The notes beneath the pieces are model-generated. The model did no database searches. It saw nothing but the letters and a program-made list of their open reading frames with translations, and was not told the DNA's origin. From Zingiber officinale (taxonomy: Eukaryota; Streptophyta; Magnoliopsida; Zingiberales; Zingiberaceae): a stretch of 64,000 nt of DNA. The stretch covers positions 51,072,365 to 51,136,364 of the forward strand of contig NC_055996.1 in assembly GCF_018446385.1 (NCBI RefSeq), given 5' to 3'. Below, in pieces: positions 10,125 through 23,309 of the stretch. Every line of letters begins with the position of its first letter. Position 1 is the first letter of the stretch. Both the position numbers and the translations under genes were made by a program.

Positions 10125-10700
10125 CACTATGTGAAAAACGACTTTTTACTTCGTTGATTACATGAAGTAAAAGACCTGTTTTTACCGAAGTAGACACGCG
10201 TGAAGTAAAAAGATTTATTTTACTTCGGATAAACTCCGAAGTCGTAGGCCCAGAAAAATGAAGTCGTATTGGGTGTCGGGTTCAGACATATTACGAAGTA
10301 AAAAAGTGCATTTAACTTCGTCGGTTTTTATAAACACCGAAGTAATTAATCCTTTTCGACTTCATCATTTAGTATTTGTTGTGAAGTAATATACCTACTT
10401 TAACTTCGGTTAAAAATGAAGTAATGGATTACTTTTACTTCGACATATATCGTTAATTCCTGAAGTAATTATCGATTAAATTACATTTATCTTCGTTCTG
10501 GATCGAAGTAATAGATAGATACTACTTCGAAATTTTTGGTAATAACCGAAGTAGTTGATACTATTTTACAGCAACAAATTGTATTGCTTCGAAGTTATAA
10601 GTAGATTTTACTTCGGATTTTATGAATAAAGTGAAGTATTTTTTCTCATTTTACTTCATTATTTTTAGACTTCAGTAATTTTGAGCATTATAAAAGGTAA
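10125..10700. repeat. CACTA1 left terminal inverted repeat and subterminal acttcg repeats
   Basis: After the CACTA terminus, about twenty copies of acttcg or its complement cgaagt are spread over 570 bp, often as facing pairs. In En/Spm such subterminal repeats bind the element's TNPA protein. The same word recurs at the other end, 19685-19926. Confidence 0.9.
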
Positions 10701-10876
10701 ATTCATAAGCCTTGATCAAAATAAGCCATGATTTCAGCATATGTTTATACAAAACAAATCTCACAACCTGCAATTCACACAACCATAAAAAACGAGTACA
10801 CAATCTCCCTAAATATGGTCAAAATAAGCCATAAAAAACCAAAAACATGTACTGGTTCATTCACACAACCTGCAAT

Positions 10877-13800
10877 TCACTTCAAGAATGAGTACACAAA
10901 TTCACTCCATTCAATTCTCACTTCATCATATTGTGTCTGCGTATAGTACTGGTTCTTCACACAACCTGCAAACTGCAATTTAGAAAGAACCATCATGTTA
11001 TGTTTTGTAACTGAAAACTTTAAATCAAAACACAGTAAGTTGACAAAAAAATCATGAATTAAATTAACAAAAGCATGATAAGACAAATAAATATGTATTT
11101 TTATATGCACTCTTATAGTAACAATTTTGTTCGAATTATAACATGTGGGTCACAGAAGCCTAAATAAATTTGGGCCTTACATGCTCATTATTTTACTGGA
11201 CTAAAAGTTGAGGCATTGTCTATCACAAAAGAATATTTTAAAAAAAAATCTGTCTGAAGTAAGCTCAGGTTGTGTGAAGTCCAGCAACACTTGAAGTAAG
11301 CTAACTAGAGACCAGCAATACTTGAAGTAAGCTAACTGAAGTAAGCATTATCTATCACAAAAGATAATTTTTTGAATCCTAAAAAAATCTACCTAAAGTA
11401 AGCTCAGGTTGTGTGAAGCTCAGGTTGCTTAACATATATGTAGCTAACTTTTGCAAAAAATCTGTTATGTTTTATAGGCAATTTCTGGAATCCTAAAAAT
11501 CAAAGAGAAGTATAACCCAGAAATTTGGATGCTTGAAGTAAGCTCAGTGGCTACAGAAGCCCGATTTGGAATGGATTTTGCATAATACTCAACCCCCCCC
11601 CCCCCCAACACAATATTACTAAGCACACACACACACACCCCATTACTAAGCACATACACACTTTGTATAGACAAATAACTAAAAAAAACGTACCCCTATT
11701 CACCTTTACCCTCTTCCCACAGGAAAGTACGCATGTTAGCCCCAAATCAGTTACTAATTTCCCCCAACTACTAATAGAACTATGCATAACATAGTTTTGT
11801 ATAAAACCATAAACAGGGTGTCATCTAAGGGCGAGGAAAAAGAAGGAAAGAAGCCATATCAAAGCATGAGAAGAAAGCAGTAGCAGGGTGTGAACGATTT
11901 GATTCAGTGTGCAACACTATATCGATTTGATTCAGTATGTGCATTCCTGTTCAAAATGGAAGAAATTCACACACCTTCCTCTCCAACTGTAGATCCTCAC
12001 ATTCAACAATCTCTTTCATGTACTGCATGACACAATATCCACATTCAACACAACCTTGTTGTTTTAGATTACCCTAATGAATCAAAGTTAATGCAAAGTG
12101 AAAAACCAAATATATAAGAACCAGAAATGCATGTTTTCAATAAGACATACCGTCAACTATTTGAAAGTTGGTCGTTTTGGATTACCCCTCATACAAAGGT
12201 ACGTCCTCACTCCACTACATTGTAAAAATAGAACTTATTTCATTTCATATTTGCTAATCAATCTATTCACAATCTACATAATCTAAAACATACTTGCACA
12301 CTGTAGTTTTTCAAGCGTTATCTCGGTTCCTATTACCCATTGAGTCCAACAAATAAATTGTATCTTTGTCCTCGTTTATAACGGTCAAGATCCAGTGGTT
12401 CCTGCACGATTGTCAATATATAGCTAAGCTACTATGTATTAGGAATTGAGCAGGGATTAAAAATATACCCAGTGTTGTATGGGATAAGGCATATGCTGTC
12501 TCCGTTTGATGCTTTCAACTGATTAGCAATGTGTTGTGAAGAGGTACTGCCATCTTGAGCGGCTGGTATTTTGTTGGGATCCACAAACGACACATACTCA
12601 GCCCTGTTTGTTTCCTTCAAGTACTTGTACAAGTAACTGCATTCAAGTAATAAAAAACATGGTTACTTAAGACATGAACTAATGCAAAGAGAAGAATTGT
12701 ATATAAGACATAACTTACCCCATGTAAACCAAAATTTGCCTGGCCCCTATCTCTCTCATTTCCATACAGCGCATGACATCCTCTCTCAACAATGATGTAC
12801 TCACATTACGTTCAAACATGGCATCATCAAATTCGATAGGAATGGTCTCCTCCTCAATCATCAGTCTAACAACATAAGAATACAAAAACTTGCATGGCAT
12901 TGGTAGAGCACTTTCAACTTCTTTGAATTTATTTTTCTCATCAGGAACCTCCAAAATAACAAATGGTGGTGCATGTTTCTCCTTTTTCTGCAATTTTAAA
13001 TAATTGTAGCAAAATATATAACTATAGCAACAGAAAAGTGAACTGAAAATACCTTTGTTGTCGGAAATGTCACCAACTCTTTTGGCCAGCCAACCACAGT
13101 TCCAACAGCATCTACCATTACTGTTGGTCCCGACTTAAGTGGAATTGGAAGCTCCGCTTCCTCCTGTAAAACAACATCAACAGACACCTTTAAGTTGCCT
13201 TCCCCAAGTGGAGCATTGTGCAGCATAACATTTGGGCCTCCGTCAGATACTATCGTGCCATATGCCACCACATTCCCCTTATTCTTCAGAGCCAAATGAC
13301 ATTTTTTCCCCTGAACAATAAGATATTATGTTTTAATATCTAAAGCTAGGAAATAAATTTAATGTACCAAATATAATATAAAACCTCATTGAATGAACTG
13401 TCGCATTCAAAAACTTCCACATCATCTTCCAATCTTTGAACTGCCATGTGCGATGACTTATTAGATGCTACACGTTCAAAAACTCGATCACTTGTTTCTG
13501 GCATAAATCGAGCAAGAAGAGCCTTGAGTTTTTCAACTTCAGCTTTCAAACTCTTTGTTTCCTCCACTTGCTCTTTGTAGTTTTCAGCCAAAGCCTTTGA
13601 CACCAACTCCCTCTTCTTCCTTGGAGTTTTGAAGTAGACTTGGGGCTTCACAAATCCCCCTACACCTCTAACCCTGTCGTAATGTTCTTGGCTCCCTAAT
13701 GCAGTAGTTAATACGTCATTGCTTTCAGAAGATATGAACTCTCCCCTCTTTTTCTTGTCCAACAAATCGTCCCAAAAATATGGAGGTAACATTAAATATC

Positions 13801-15062
13801 CAATGAAGACACTTTTTTCACTTATTATGAATGAACTTGAAAAACAACTAAAATAATATAATTTTTTCAGCAACTTCAGCAGTCTCTGTATTTGTGATGT
13901 TTCCGGATTTGTCCTCGCGGGCCTTACGCCAAAGTAATGACCTATCAACTTCCTCATCCTCCCTGAATATTTTTCTCTGCCTCTACAATTCCAAAAAATG
14001 ATCATTTAAAACATGACGTACTACATGAAAAGGATAATATAATGTTCCATGGATTACCAATTCAGTCTCCAAGCCAATGTAACCTTTGTGAGACATTTTG
14101 TGATGATACTTGCAATGGCTCGTCCGTTCCTTTTGTTTTTCATGAGTGACCTATATCACGTAAAAAAAAGTAAATTTATAGAAGAATTGCTAGAATTTAA
14201 AAACAATAGGATGGAGTATGATGAACTTATTATATATATTCCTGCTGTAGATGAACTTATTATATATATTCCTGTTGTACAGAACTTCATTTTGTTAATT
14301 AAATGCCCTAAATGTTTTAAATCTTGGTGCATATAATAATTTAAATATAACATGATAATATCATCAAGTACCTCCCAAGATGGATGTAGCCTCTCATCGA
14401 CAAAAGCTTTCCAAATTGCAGATGGGATCTGATACTGCTCCGGTAGTGACCTCAGTTTTTCAGGATTATCTCTATATGGCCAGACAAACCTACTGTTGAG
14501 TTTGTTTTTGAAGTCTCTCCATTTCTGGCCTGCTGAACTCATCACTGCCGCCTCGCTTTGAGGTGCTAAGTCGAAGACATTTTGTAACACATAGCAGTAA
14601 TTGCTATCAGTTTGTATATTGAAAAAATCACAATGAAAAAAAACATAAGCAATCTCATAAGGAAGTGTATTTTTGGATTATACTCACCGATATTTCTTCC
14701 CACACTTTCTGTTTCATGTTCTCTGGAACAGTGGGCCATGACTTTATGTTAATTGGCACCATGGATCTAACAATAGAGCCTATGAAAGATTGTAGTGCCT
14801 TCCTATTTTCATTGTACACAGGTCGTCCCATGTCATCATATTCAATCGTCGACTTTTTTCCCCATCTTGCAGCAGCAATAAGTCTGCACATTGATGTAGG
14901 CCCCCGAGTCTTCTTCTGCCCAGTAATAGAAGGTTCTTCTATTTCAGTCTCTCCTCGTAGCTCTGCAGCGGCTAACCCATCAGCATCTTGGTGTAGTTCG
15001 ATGTCCTCAACTACACGTGGCTCATCATATTTTACTATTTTTCACTGTTTTTTAGGACGCAT
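10877..15062 (-). CDS. CACTA1 TNPA/PTTA-type gene with Ulp1-like protease domain
   Basis: A multi-exon minus-strand gene. Exon 1 (15062-14688) holds an [16 protein letters not shown] segment and ends at a GT donor. Exon 2 (about 14597-14374) has [17 protein letters not shown], and exon 3 (14150-14058) has [14 protein letters not shown]; together these match the plant PTTA/En-Spm transposase-24 family. Next come an [10 protein letters not shown] exon (about 13990) and a coiled-coil exon (about 13793-13385). Later exons (13295-13050, 12993-12715, 12632-12440, about 12415-12300) lead to HWILTVIN and IYLLDSMG, the His and Asp positions of a C48/Ulp1 cysteine protease. The final exon ends at 10877 with [12 protein letters not shown]. 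An in-frame TGA at 15044-15042 interrupts exon 1 after six codons; an ATG further in could bypass it. Exon borders are approximate. The catalytic Cys exon was not located. Confidence 0.7.
11593..11606. repeat. C14 homopolymer in a CACTA1 intron
   Basis: A run of fourteen C residues is followed about 20 bp later by an AC repeat. It lies in intronic sequence of the TNPA-type gene. The reverse-strand frame across it is not a gene. Confidence 0.9.
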
Positions 15063-15240
15063 TTTTCTTTTCCCTGCATATAGGAAAATAAATGATGAGA
15101 TAACGGTATATAAAGTCTGTAGTGACAATATAATAAAAGAAGACGTGATACAAATAATAACATTAACACATACGAACAAGTAAAAATAATACTAGTAAAA
15201 ACAATAAATATTAATGCAGATGATATAAAAGTGGAAAACA

Positions 15241-18200
15241 TCATTTTTTCTTGTTTGTTACAAAGAAACCCTCTTTAGAATATCTAAAGTATCCTTCATG
15301 TGTAGGAATACAATGAATATCAACATTATCAATTGGTCGAGCTTCGGGAATTCTGGTCCAAAGATCCTCTTCTCCCTCGTAACATCTATTTGGAACTTGA
15401 AGCACTATTGACCACCCTTTGTTCAGTGGGTCAGCAACATAAAATACTTGTCTAACTTGACTTGCAAGCACAAATTCATCCTTCTGGTGGCCTCGTTTGT
15501 TCAGATTAACTAAGGTGAAGCCACATTCATCATTGTATTGTATTCCTTTGTCATTTGATACCCATGCACACTTGAAAAGAGGAACTTGAAATTGATGATA
15601 GTCTAGTTCCCATATCTCTTCAATAACTCCATAAAAAGTCACATTCTCTAACACGGGATTCTTATCTTTGGCACTACAAACAAGCATCGTGTTGGCAAGT
15701 AGAGAAACACCACTATTTTGACAAACTTTCTCATCATCCCGCTCTTTTGTTTGGTATAAATTGTCATTTATGACATAGCTATCACACTTTAAGACTCGCA
15801 CACGTGGTCCATGGGCCAGCCATCTCAATGACGATGTCATTCCACCATTGCAACTATCGATTTCAGCAGCCACCTGACATGCATTCCTTTTAATTAGTGT
15901 GATCAAAACAATGATTAACAAATATTGTATGTTAGCATCTTCTACATCACCTTTGCACGAAACTAGTCAATGAACCTCTTATTATGAGCATCTTGTATCC
16001 ACCTTGCATCTTTCTGTTTCTTGGGAAACATTGTCTTCAAGAAGGATTTGTGTTCACTGAAGAAGTAAAGTTCTAAAGTTTTATTTTCATGAATACATAT
16101 GGACTGCCAAGTACATATAATTATTAGTTATGCAGTACACTTACATAATGTATGGAGATATTTCTTCTGTATTTTCTAGAACAGTCAAGTGTGCTTGTTG
16201 GAGATCAATTTGTTGGACGATGATTGATGAATTTCTTGCTGAGAAACCAGGAATGCTTGCATTTGGGTCACGTAGTGATTTAGGGACCCCAACAGGATCA
16301 AGGTCATTGAGATATTCTGAACAAAATTCAACTGCTTCTTCTGCTGCATATCTACGAACAATGCAACCTTCCGGATATTTTCGACTGCCTATGTAACTTT
16401 TCAACACCTTCATGCATCTTTCAAATGGGTACATCCATCTGAAGTAGACTGGTCCACATAATTGGACTTCACGAACAAGATGAACTGTTAAGTGGAGCAT
16501 GATATCGAAGAAAGAAGGGGGGAAATACTGCTCCAATAAGCAGAGTGTAACGATCAAGTCAGATTGTAGCTTATCTAACTTGGCTACATCGATAATCTTG
16601 CAATAAATATCTTTGAAGAAGAAGCATAATCTTATGACAGCATATCTAGCATATTTTGGCAGAGAATTACGTATGACTATTGGCAGGAAGTGCTGCATTA
16701 TAACATGAGAATCATGTGATTTCAAGCTACTCAGCTTCATCTCATCCATGCAGACAAGATTCTTCATGTTTGATGAGAAACCTTCCTGAACTTTTATATC
16801 CATTAATGACCTACATACTTGTAATCTCTCATTTTTTGTGAATGAGCATGCTGCAGGAGGTAGATATGTTCTTTTCTCACCAATTTTAGGAGCCAATTGA
16901 GGCCTAATTCCCATCTGAACCATGTCCAACCTAGCTGCCACATTGTCCTTGATTTTTCCCTTGATGTTCATTAAAGTATTAATCAGAGACTCGAAAACGT
17001 TTTTCTCAATGTGCATAACATCGAGACAATGCCTAACATGTAGGTATTTCCAGTATAGAAGATTGAAAAAAATTGACTTCTTCTTCCAACATTTACTGAA
17101 ATTTATAGCTCCAACATACTTTTCTTCTTCAATGTCTTCCACAATATTCTCCGTTGCTTTTTTCCTTATTTTCCCCTTCACACTTGTTTTCTTTCCAAAC
17201 TCACATGTTATGTCTGAAAGCTTGTCAAACAACTTAATTCCAGATAATGGCCTACCTGCTTCACCAAGTTCCTCCATGCCATTAAACTCCTTTATTTGCC
17301 TCCGATATGGATGAAATCGTGGTAGGAATCGTCTATGCCCAGCAAATGACATTTTCTTCCCATTTTGTAAGTGCTTTGCATAAGTATCCTCACCACATAT
17401 TGGGCATGCGTAATAACCATGTGTAGTACATCCACTAAGGTTACCATATGCAGGAAAGTCGTTGATGGTCCATAAAAGAACTGCTTTAAGAGTGAAAACC
17501 TCCCTTCGATAAGCATCATAAACTCCATCAACTCCTTCCCACAATAGCTGCAAATCATCAACCAGAACCTCAAGGTAGACGTCGATATCGTTTCCAGGCT
17601 GTTTCGGCCCTGAAATGAGCATCGTTAACATGATGAATTTCCTTTTCATGCACATGTCTGGAGGCAAATTATATGTGGCCAGCATGATTGGCCAGCAGCT
17701 GTAGTGACTACTAAGATTGCTGTGAGAATTAATTCCATCGGCTGCAAGTGCCAGGCGAATATTTCTTGCCTCACTTCCAAAGTTGGGCCATATATGATCC
17801 ATCAATTTCCATGACGGTGAATCAATTGGATGGCGTAACTGACCAACAACTCTTGTGCTATCTGCATGCCATGTTAAATTTCTGGAAGTTTCTAAAGATT
17901 TAAACATGCGCTTAAATCTTGGTATGGGAGGCAAATACCAAACCACTTTTGCAGGAACACCTTTCTTCTCAACATTTTTCTTGGTTAGCTTCCATCTTGA
18001 TAAGCCACATTTCGGGCAGCTTACGCAGTCTTTATATTGTTTTCTATAAAGGATGCAATCATTGGAACAAGCATGAATCTTTTCATGACTCAAAGCCAAA
18101 CAACTCAACGTCTTCTTTGCTTCATAAATTGACGATGACAGATTGTGGTTATCTGGCAGCATGTCCCCAAAATCTGCTAGTAGATCTGAAAATAGAGCAT

Positions 18201-18669
18201 CACTCATCTCATGTCTTGCTTTGGTATTGTATAGTTTTACAAGTGCACTCAACTTTGTGTAACGTTTGCATCCCTTATACAGTGGCTTCTCTGCTTCCTC
18301 CAAAAACTTCATAAATGCTTCTGGATTTTTTGTATGGTTATCATAGGCTGCCTCACACAAATTAACAGTTTCAAAATCATCATGACAATTATCAGTTGGC
18401 TCTTGGTTGACACTCGAATTTAATCTATCCTTCTCTGCAGACTCGCCATGCCAAATCCAATTCAAATAATTTTTACTGAAACCATTGAAGTAAAGATGCT
18501 CCCGAATCCACATAATCGCTCCCTTTTTAAGATTCATACATTTGCAATAAGGACAATGAATTAAATTGGGGTCGATATGTGGATTCTGCAAACAAGTTCT
18601 AATGAATTGTTCCACACCCTCCTCATACTCTTTGGACCTCCTATCTAAGTAAATCCAGGATTTATCCAT
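15241..18669 (-). CDS. CACTA1 TNPD-type transposase (TNP2 family)
   Basis: Long exon 1 starts at MDKSW (18669) and runs to a GTAAGT donor near 16144. It encodes about 842 residues: a Cys-rich N-terminal association domain (CPYCKCMNLKKG), the TNP2 catalytic region with LALAADGIN, LVDDLQLLW and LLWTINDFPAYGNLSG, and a DUF4218-like part (LPKYARYAVIRLCFFFKDI). Exon 2 (about 16110-15948) encodes KTMFPKKQKDARWIQDAHNK. Exon 3 (from about 15873 to the stop at 15241) is a DUF4216-like domain (FYGVIEEIWELDY). The protein should bind the ends and cut the transposon. A TAG at 15965-15963 in exon 2 stands where relatives usually have Trp (FID-W-F), so the encoded protein may be truncated before DUF4216. 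Confidence 0.85.
15963..15965 (-). other. Nonsense codon in the CACTA1 transposase
   Basis: Read on the minus strand, exon 2 gives KRFID then TAG then FRAK and a GTGATG donor. A TGG-to-TAG change is the simplest origin. Everything upstream in exon 1 is open over about 842 codons, so this is the only clear lesion I see in the transposase gene. The identity of the lost residue is inferred from the family pattern. Confidence 0.6.
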
Positions 18670-19684
18670 TATAGTACAACAGAATCCCAAGAAACTTCTT
18701 CAGAATTATCGTGCTAAAATTATTTACCGCTAGCTCAATGTGTTCTTTGATCAAAACCTGAAGATACTACATATATGTTAAGCAAAAGTTAGAGTAAGAC
18801 TGCAAAAAGGTAGTCAAATTCATATCGAGCACAGTTCCATATTTTATACTCATTCCAACAGCTGTCAATATTTTCTACTCATCATGAAGAAAAATAATGC
18901 GTATTTTGTACAATATGTGGATATATAAAGAACGAAAGCATGGGATGACTCATAAATCTCATGAAGTATAGTCAGTGCTCAATAAAAAACTATATTTGTG
19001 CACCTGAAATGCATTCTTCTACATCAAAAACCAACAATTTTAATTGGTATAAACTTTCACAACAGAAATCAATCCCACAATACACGATCCACAACAACAA
19101 ACCAAATAAAGAACAACCAAAAATAGAAGTATCTACTCCAAGATAGCATCATGAATTATCCCTTTAGGTAATGACCTCGTAAACATAGAGACTGAAAAAA
19201 AAAGCAAAAAAAAATTCCAAACACTTTTCTTTGTTGGAAGAATAGCACCAAACCTACAACAAATTGGAGACCGTCTAAAACATGATTTTGCAAAATAAAG
19301 GAGGAGAAAAAGAAGAAGAATAAGAAAAAGAAATCGAAGGAAAGAAACCTGAACCTCAGCCTTCCGCCAGCTCTGTCAAATTGAAAACATATGGTATATC
19401 TCAAACACTTGCAACCTAAACCCTGCGTAAGAAAGTTCAAGTTGCCAAACCTTATTTTTGGCTGACTGCTACAAACCTTCATCTATGTTGCCTAAGACTC
19501 CAAATCGGAAGCCCTAACGAGGGGGAACGGAGAGGACTGAAATGAAGGGGAAGGAAGAGGAGGTCCAACAACTCAATTTCGGAAGAGGAGCATCGGAAGC
19601 CCTAACCCAAGAAAACGAAAGGAAGTGGGGGGAAATAAAAGTGGTCAGAGTCTCTTTGTAAAAATAAAAGTTAACTCTTTGTAC
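18670..19684. other. CACTA1 region upstream of the transposase gene, no gene seen
   Basis: Upstream non-coding region between the transposase start and the right subterminal repeats. It is AT-rich to 19300, then mixed. I see no conserved domain in any frame. By position it should contain the promoter and any 5' untranslated exon, but no clear TATA box can be assigned. Confidence 0.4.
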
Positions 19685-19926
19685 TATTACTTCGGAGTAA
19701 ACACTAAAAAATGTATTCACGACATTACTACTTCGGTATTTAACAAATTTTCGAAGTAATAACTAATTTCAGTTTAAAGCGAAGCCCGTGTTTTTAAACC
19801 TGAGAATTCTATATTTGTATATACTTCATCGATTTTTGCAGCGAAGTTGCTTATACACTTTTACTTCGTATATTTAAATTGACGAAGTAAATTGTAGCGA
19901 AGTAAAAAGTCATTTTTCACATAGTG
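19685..19926. repeat. CACTA1 right terminal inverted repeat and subterminal repeats
   Basis: Copies of acttcg/cgaagt occur at about 19689, 19732, 19752, 19783, 19824, 19841, 19862, 19883 and 19896, ending in the inverse of CACTATGTGAAAAATGAC at 19926. The array mirrors that at 10125-10700. Confidence 0.9.
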
Positions 19927-19929
19927 ATT

Positions 19930-22900
19930 TTTAATCAATATGCAACTGTGCTATTTGATACTGGGGCAACCCATTCGTTTGTCTCTATAGTATTCGCTGA
20001 AAGAATAGGTATACCACCGGAGATCCTAAGAGGATAATTCTTGATGACACTACCCTCGGGAGAGATAATGACATCTACGCACTGGCTACAAGCTGTGCCA
20101 GTCAAAATTTCAGACAGAGAACTGTTCAGTGATCTGATCTTGCTAAACATGTCTGATTATGATGTTATTTTTGGGATAAACTTCCTGAGCAAGTATGGTG
20201 CTTCCATCGAGTGTCATAAGCGAAGGGTTTTATTCCAACCTAAGGCAGAGTCTAAGTTTGAGTTCATCGAAGATTCAAAGAAGAGAACCCAGAAATTTTT
20301 ATCGGCCCTGAAAGCTCAAAAGATGTTAGCTGATGGATGTGCTGGGTTTCTAACTCATGTGGTTAATACCCAGCAAGAAAGAAATCAAGAGCTAGAGGAA
20401 ATTAGAGTCATGTGTTCCTACCCAGAAGTGTTTCTCGATGGGTTGCCAGGTTTATCGCCGGATAGGGAAATTGAATTTGAGATTGAACTCATCCCTGGTA
20501 CCCATCCAATCTCAAAAATACCCTACCGCATGGCTCCGGCAGAATTGAAAGAACTTTAGGGATAGTTACAGGAGCTACTCGACAAGGGCTTCATTCACCC
20601 TAGTCACTCACCATAGGGATCTCCGATGTTGTTCGTAAAGAAAAAGGACGGGTCCATGCGAATATGTGTGGACCACCGAGCACTGAACAAAGTAACAATC
20701 AAGAACAGGTATCCCTTGCCGAGGATTGATGATCTATTTGATCAGTTAAAGGGAGCCACAGTCTTTTCCAAGATAGACTTGTGGTCTGGATATCATCAAG
20801 TGAAAGTGAGGGCATATAATGTTCCGAAGACGACATTCCGAACGAGGTATGGACACTACGAGTTTATAGTCATGCCTTTTGGAGTGACGAACGCTCTGGC
20901 TACATTTATGGATCTAATAAACAGAGTGTTCAAAGCGTATTTGGATAGGTTTGTAATCGTCTTTATAGACGATATTCTTATATATTCCAAAAGTCAGGAA
21001 GAACATGCTGAACATCTGAAGACGATATTACAGATTTTTCGACAAAGACAGTTGTACGCGAAGTTCTCCAAGTGCGAGTTCTGGCTCGATCATGTGTCCT
21101 TCCTAGGTCACATTATTTCCAAGGATAGGGTCATGGTAGACCCGGCAAAAATAGAAGCTGTGAGTAATTGGAATAGACCCAAGAATGTCAGTGAAATCAG
21201 AAGTTTCCTTGGATTAGCAGGTTATTATAGGAAATTTGTTGAGAACTTCTCAAGGATTGCCTCTCCATTGACAACACTTACCAGAAAGAATAGAAAATTT
21301 GAGTGGATAGAGGATTGTGAGAAGAGTTTCATTGAACTAAAAAGGAGACTGACCAGTGCTCCAATCCTGACTCTTCCAGAAAATGGTGAGAGCTTTGATA
21401 TGTATAGCGATGCTTCTAAATTGGGACTCGGAGCTGTACTGATGCAGATGGCAGAGTCATTGCCTACGCCTCGAGACAACTCAAAGATTATGAGAAGAAC
21501 TATCCCACTCATGACCTTGAGTTAGCAACAGTAGTTTTCGCTCTCAAAGTCTGGAGGCACTACTTATATGGAACTCAGTGCAAGATTTACACAGATCACC
21601 AGAGTCTGAAGTATTTCTTCACTCAGAAAGACCTAAAGATGAGATAATGGAGATGGCTTGAGTTAGTCAAAGACTATGATTATGAAATCCTCTACCATCC
21701 AGGGAAGGCGAACAAGGTGGCAGATGCGCTAAGTAGAAAATCTTGCGCAACTTTATTGTCCTTATCTGCCATGTCCCAACTCCTACGGAAGGAAGTAGTA
21801 AATTTTGGGCTAGAAATTATTACTGGGCAGCTCTCTACTTTGACACTAGTGTCAACCTTGCTTGAAGATATACAGAAAGGGCATGATGAAGATCCTAATA
21901 TTCAGAAGATCAAGCAAAGAATACAAGAAGGAGAAAATGGGGAGTTTTGAATATCAGACCGTGAGATGCTATATTTTGGTAATCGTCTTTATGTCCCTAA
22001 TCAAGAAGAACTGCGAAAGAAAATTCTAGATGAAGCCCATAGAACACCCTATGCAATGCATCCTGGTTCCACCAAGATGTACTAAGATTTAAAGGAATTC
22101 TTCTGGTGGTCTAGAATCAAGAGAGATGTTGCTAGATACATCAGTACCTGTTTGATGTGTCAACGGGTTAAAGCAGAACATCAGAGACCAGGCGGAGTTT
22201 TGCAGCCTATCCAGATCCTAGAGTGGAAGTGGAAGGATATATCTATGGATTTTATAGCAGGACTACCCAGAACTACGAACGGTTATGATGCTATCTGGGT
22301 AATAGTAGATAGATTGACCAAGTCTGCTCATTTCCTAGCAATTAGAACATCCTACTCTATTGAGCAGTTAGCACAATTGTATGTGAAAGAGGTCATCAGA
22401 TTGCATGGAGTTCCCAAAATCATAATTTCTGATAAAGATGGTCGTTTTACTTCACACTTCTAGGAGTGTGTTCAGAGAGCTCTTGGCACTAAGTTACGAA
22501 TCAGCACTACATTTCATCCTCAAACTGAAGGGCAAACAGAACGGGTGAACCAAATTTTGGAGGATATGCTACGGGCTTGTGCCTTTGATTTCAAGGGGAG
22601 CTGGTGTCGATACTTATGCTTAGCAGAAATCATATACAATAATAGTTATCAAGCTACTATCGGAATGACACCCTATGAGGCTCTATATGGGAGGAGATGT
22701 AGATCTCCTATTTGTTGGTATGAAGATGGTGAAAAGGAAGAAATGGGACTCCAGACAGACCTCATCGAAGACACCACCAAAGCTATTCAGAACATTCGCC
22801 AAAGAATAGAAACTGCTAAGAGCCAGCAGAAAAGCTATGCGGATGTGCATCGTAGACCGCTGGAATTTAAGGTTGGGGACTCAGTGTTCCTCAAAGAAGC

Positions 22901-23288
22901 TCATATGAAAGGAGTGATGCGGTTTGGGAAGAAAGGAAAGTTGAGTCCACGATATGTGAGGCCATACTTGATCATCAAAAGAGTTGGCAAGGTAGCTTAT
23001 GAGTTGGAACTACCTCAGGAAATGTTAATTGTTCATAATGTATTTCATGTCTCAATGCTGAAGAAGCATGTTCCCGATACAAACCAAGTGATTGAACCAC
23101 AGACGGTACAAGTTCAAGAGGATCTCAGTTATGAAAGTCGACCTATTCAGATAATAGATCGAGAAGTTAAGAAGCTGAGAAACAAAGAAATACTGTTAGT
23201 AAAAGTGTTGTGGCAAAGTCAACAGTATGAAGAGGCAATATGGGAACGCGAGGATGATATAAGACAGAAGTATCCACAATTATTCTAA
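19930..23288 (+). pseudogene. Tekay-1 pol: protease, reverse transcriptase, RNase H, integrase
   Basis: Protease begins after the CACTA1 insertion with the catalytic motif LFDTGATHSF (about 19948-19977). Reverse transcriptase has [20 protein letters not shown] (from 20629) and catalytic FIDDILIYS (about 20962-20988). RNase H follows with [11 protein letters not shown]. Integrase shows H2C2 zinc-binding residues, MDFIAGLP, IISDKDGRF and an E in TERVNQILEDM (D, D, E triad). The C-terminal part has the VFHVSMLKKH motif and a chromodomain-like end with LVKVLWQ and AIWEREDD. In-frame stops lie at 20035, 20557, 20563, 20614, 21645, 21948, 22083 and 22461, and a 1-bp deletion near 21447 shifts the frame. 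The frame ends at TAA 23286. It is dead as a gene. Confidence 0.92.
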
Positions 23289-23309
23289 GTTCGAGGATGA
23301 ACTTTTTAT

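Larger units (their letters stand above)
10125..19926 (-). mobile_element. Complete CACTA (En/Spm) DNA transposon CACTA1
   Basis: The termini CACTATGTGAAAAACGAC (10125) and the reverse complement ending at 19926 differ by one base over the first 29. The target duplication ATT lies at 10122-10124 and 19927-19929. Removing the element and one ATT leaves the Tekay-1 frame unbroken, which confirms the boundaries. Both ends carry subterminal acttcg/cgaagt repeats. It encodes, on the minus strand, a TNPD-type transposase gene and a TNPA/PTTA-type gene with a Ulp1-like domain. The near-perfect ends and long frames suggest a fairly recent insertion, younger than Tekay-1. Confidence 0.95.

Noticed and set aside
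16922..17314. Plus-strand frames inside the CACTA1 transposase (also 17855-18314)
   Set aside because: They are shadows of the long transposase exon on the other strand.
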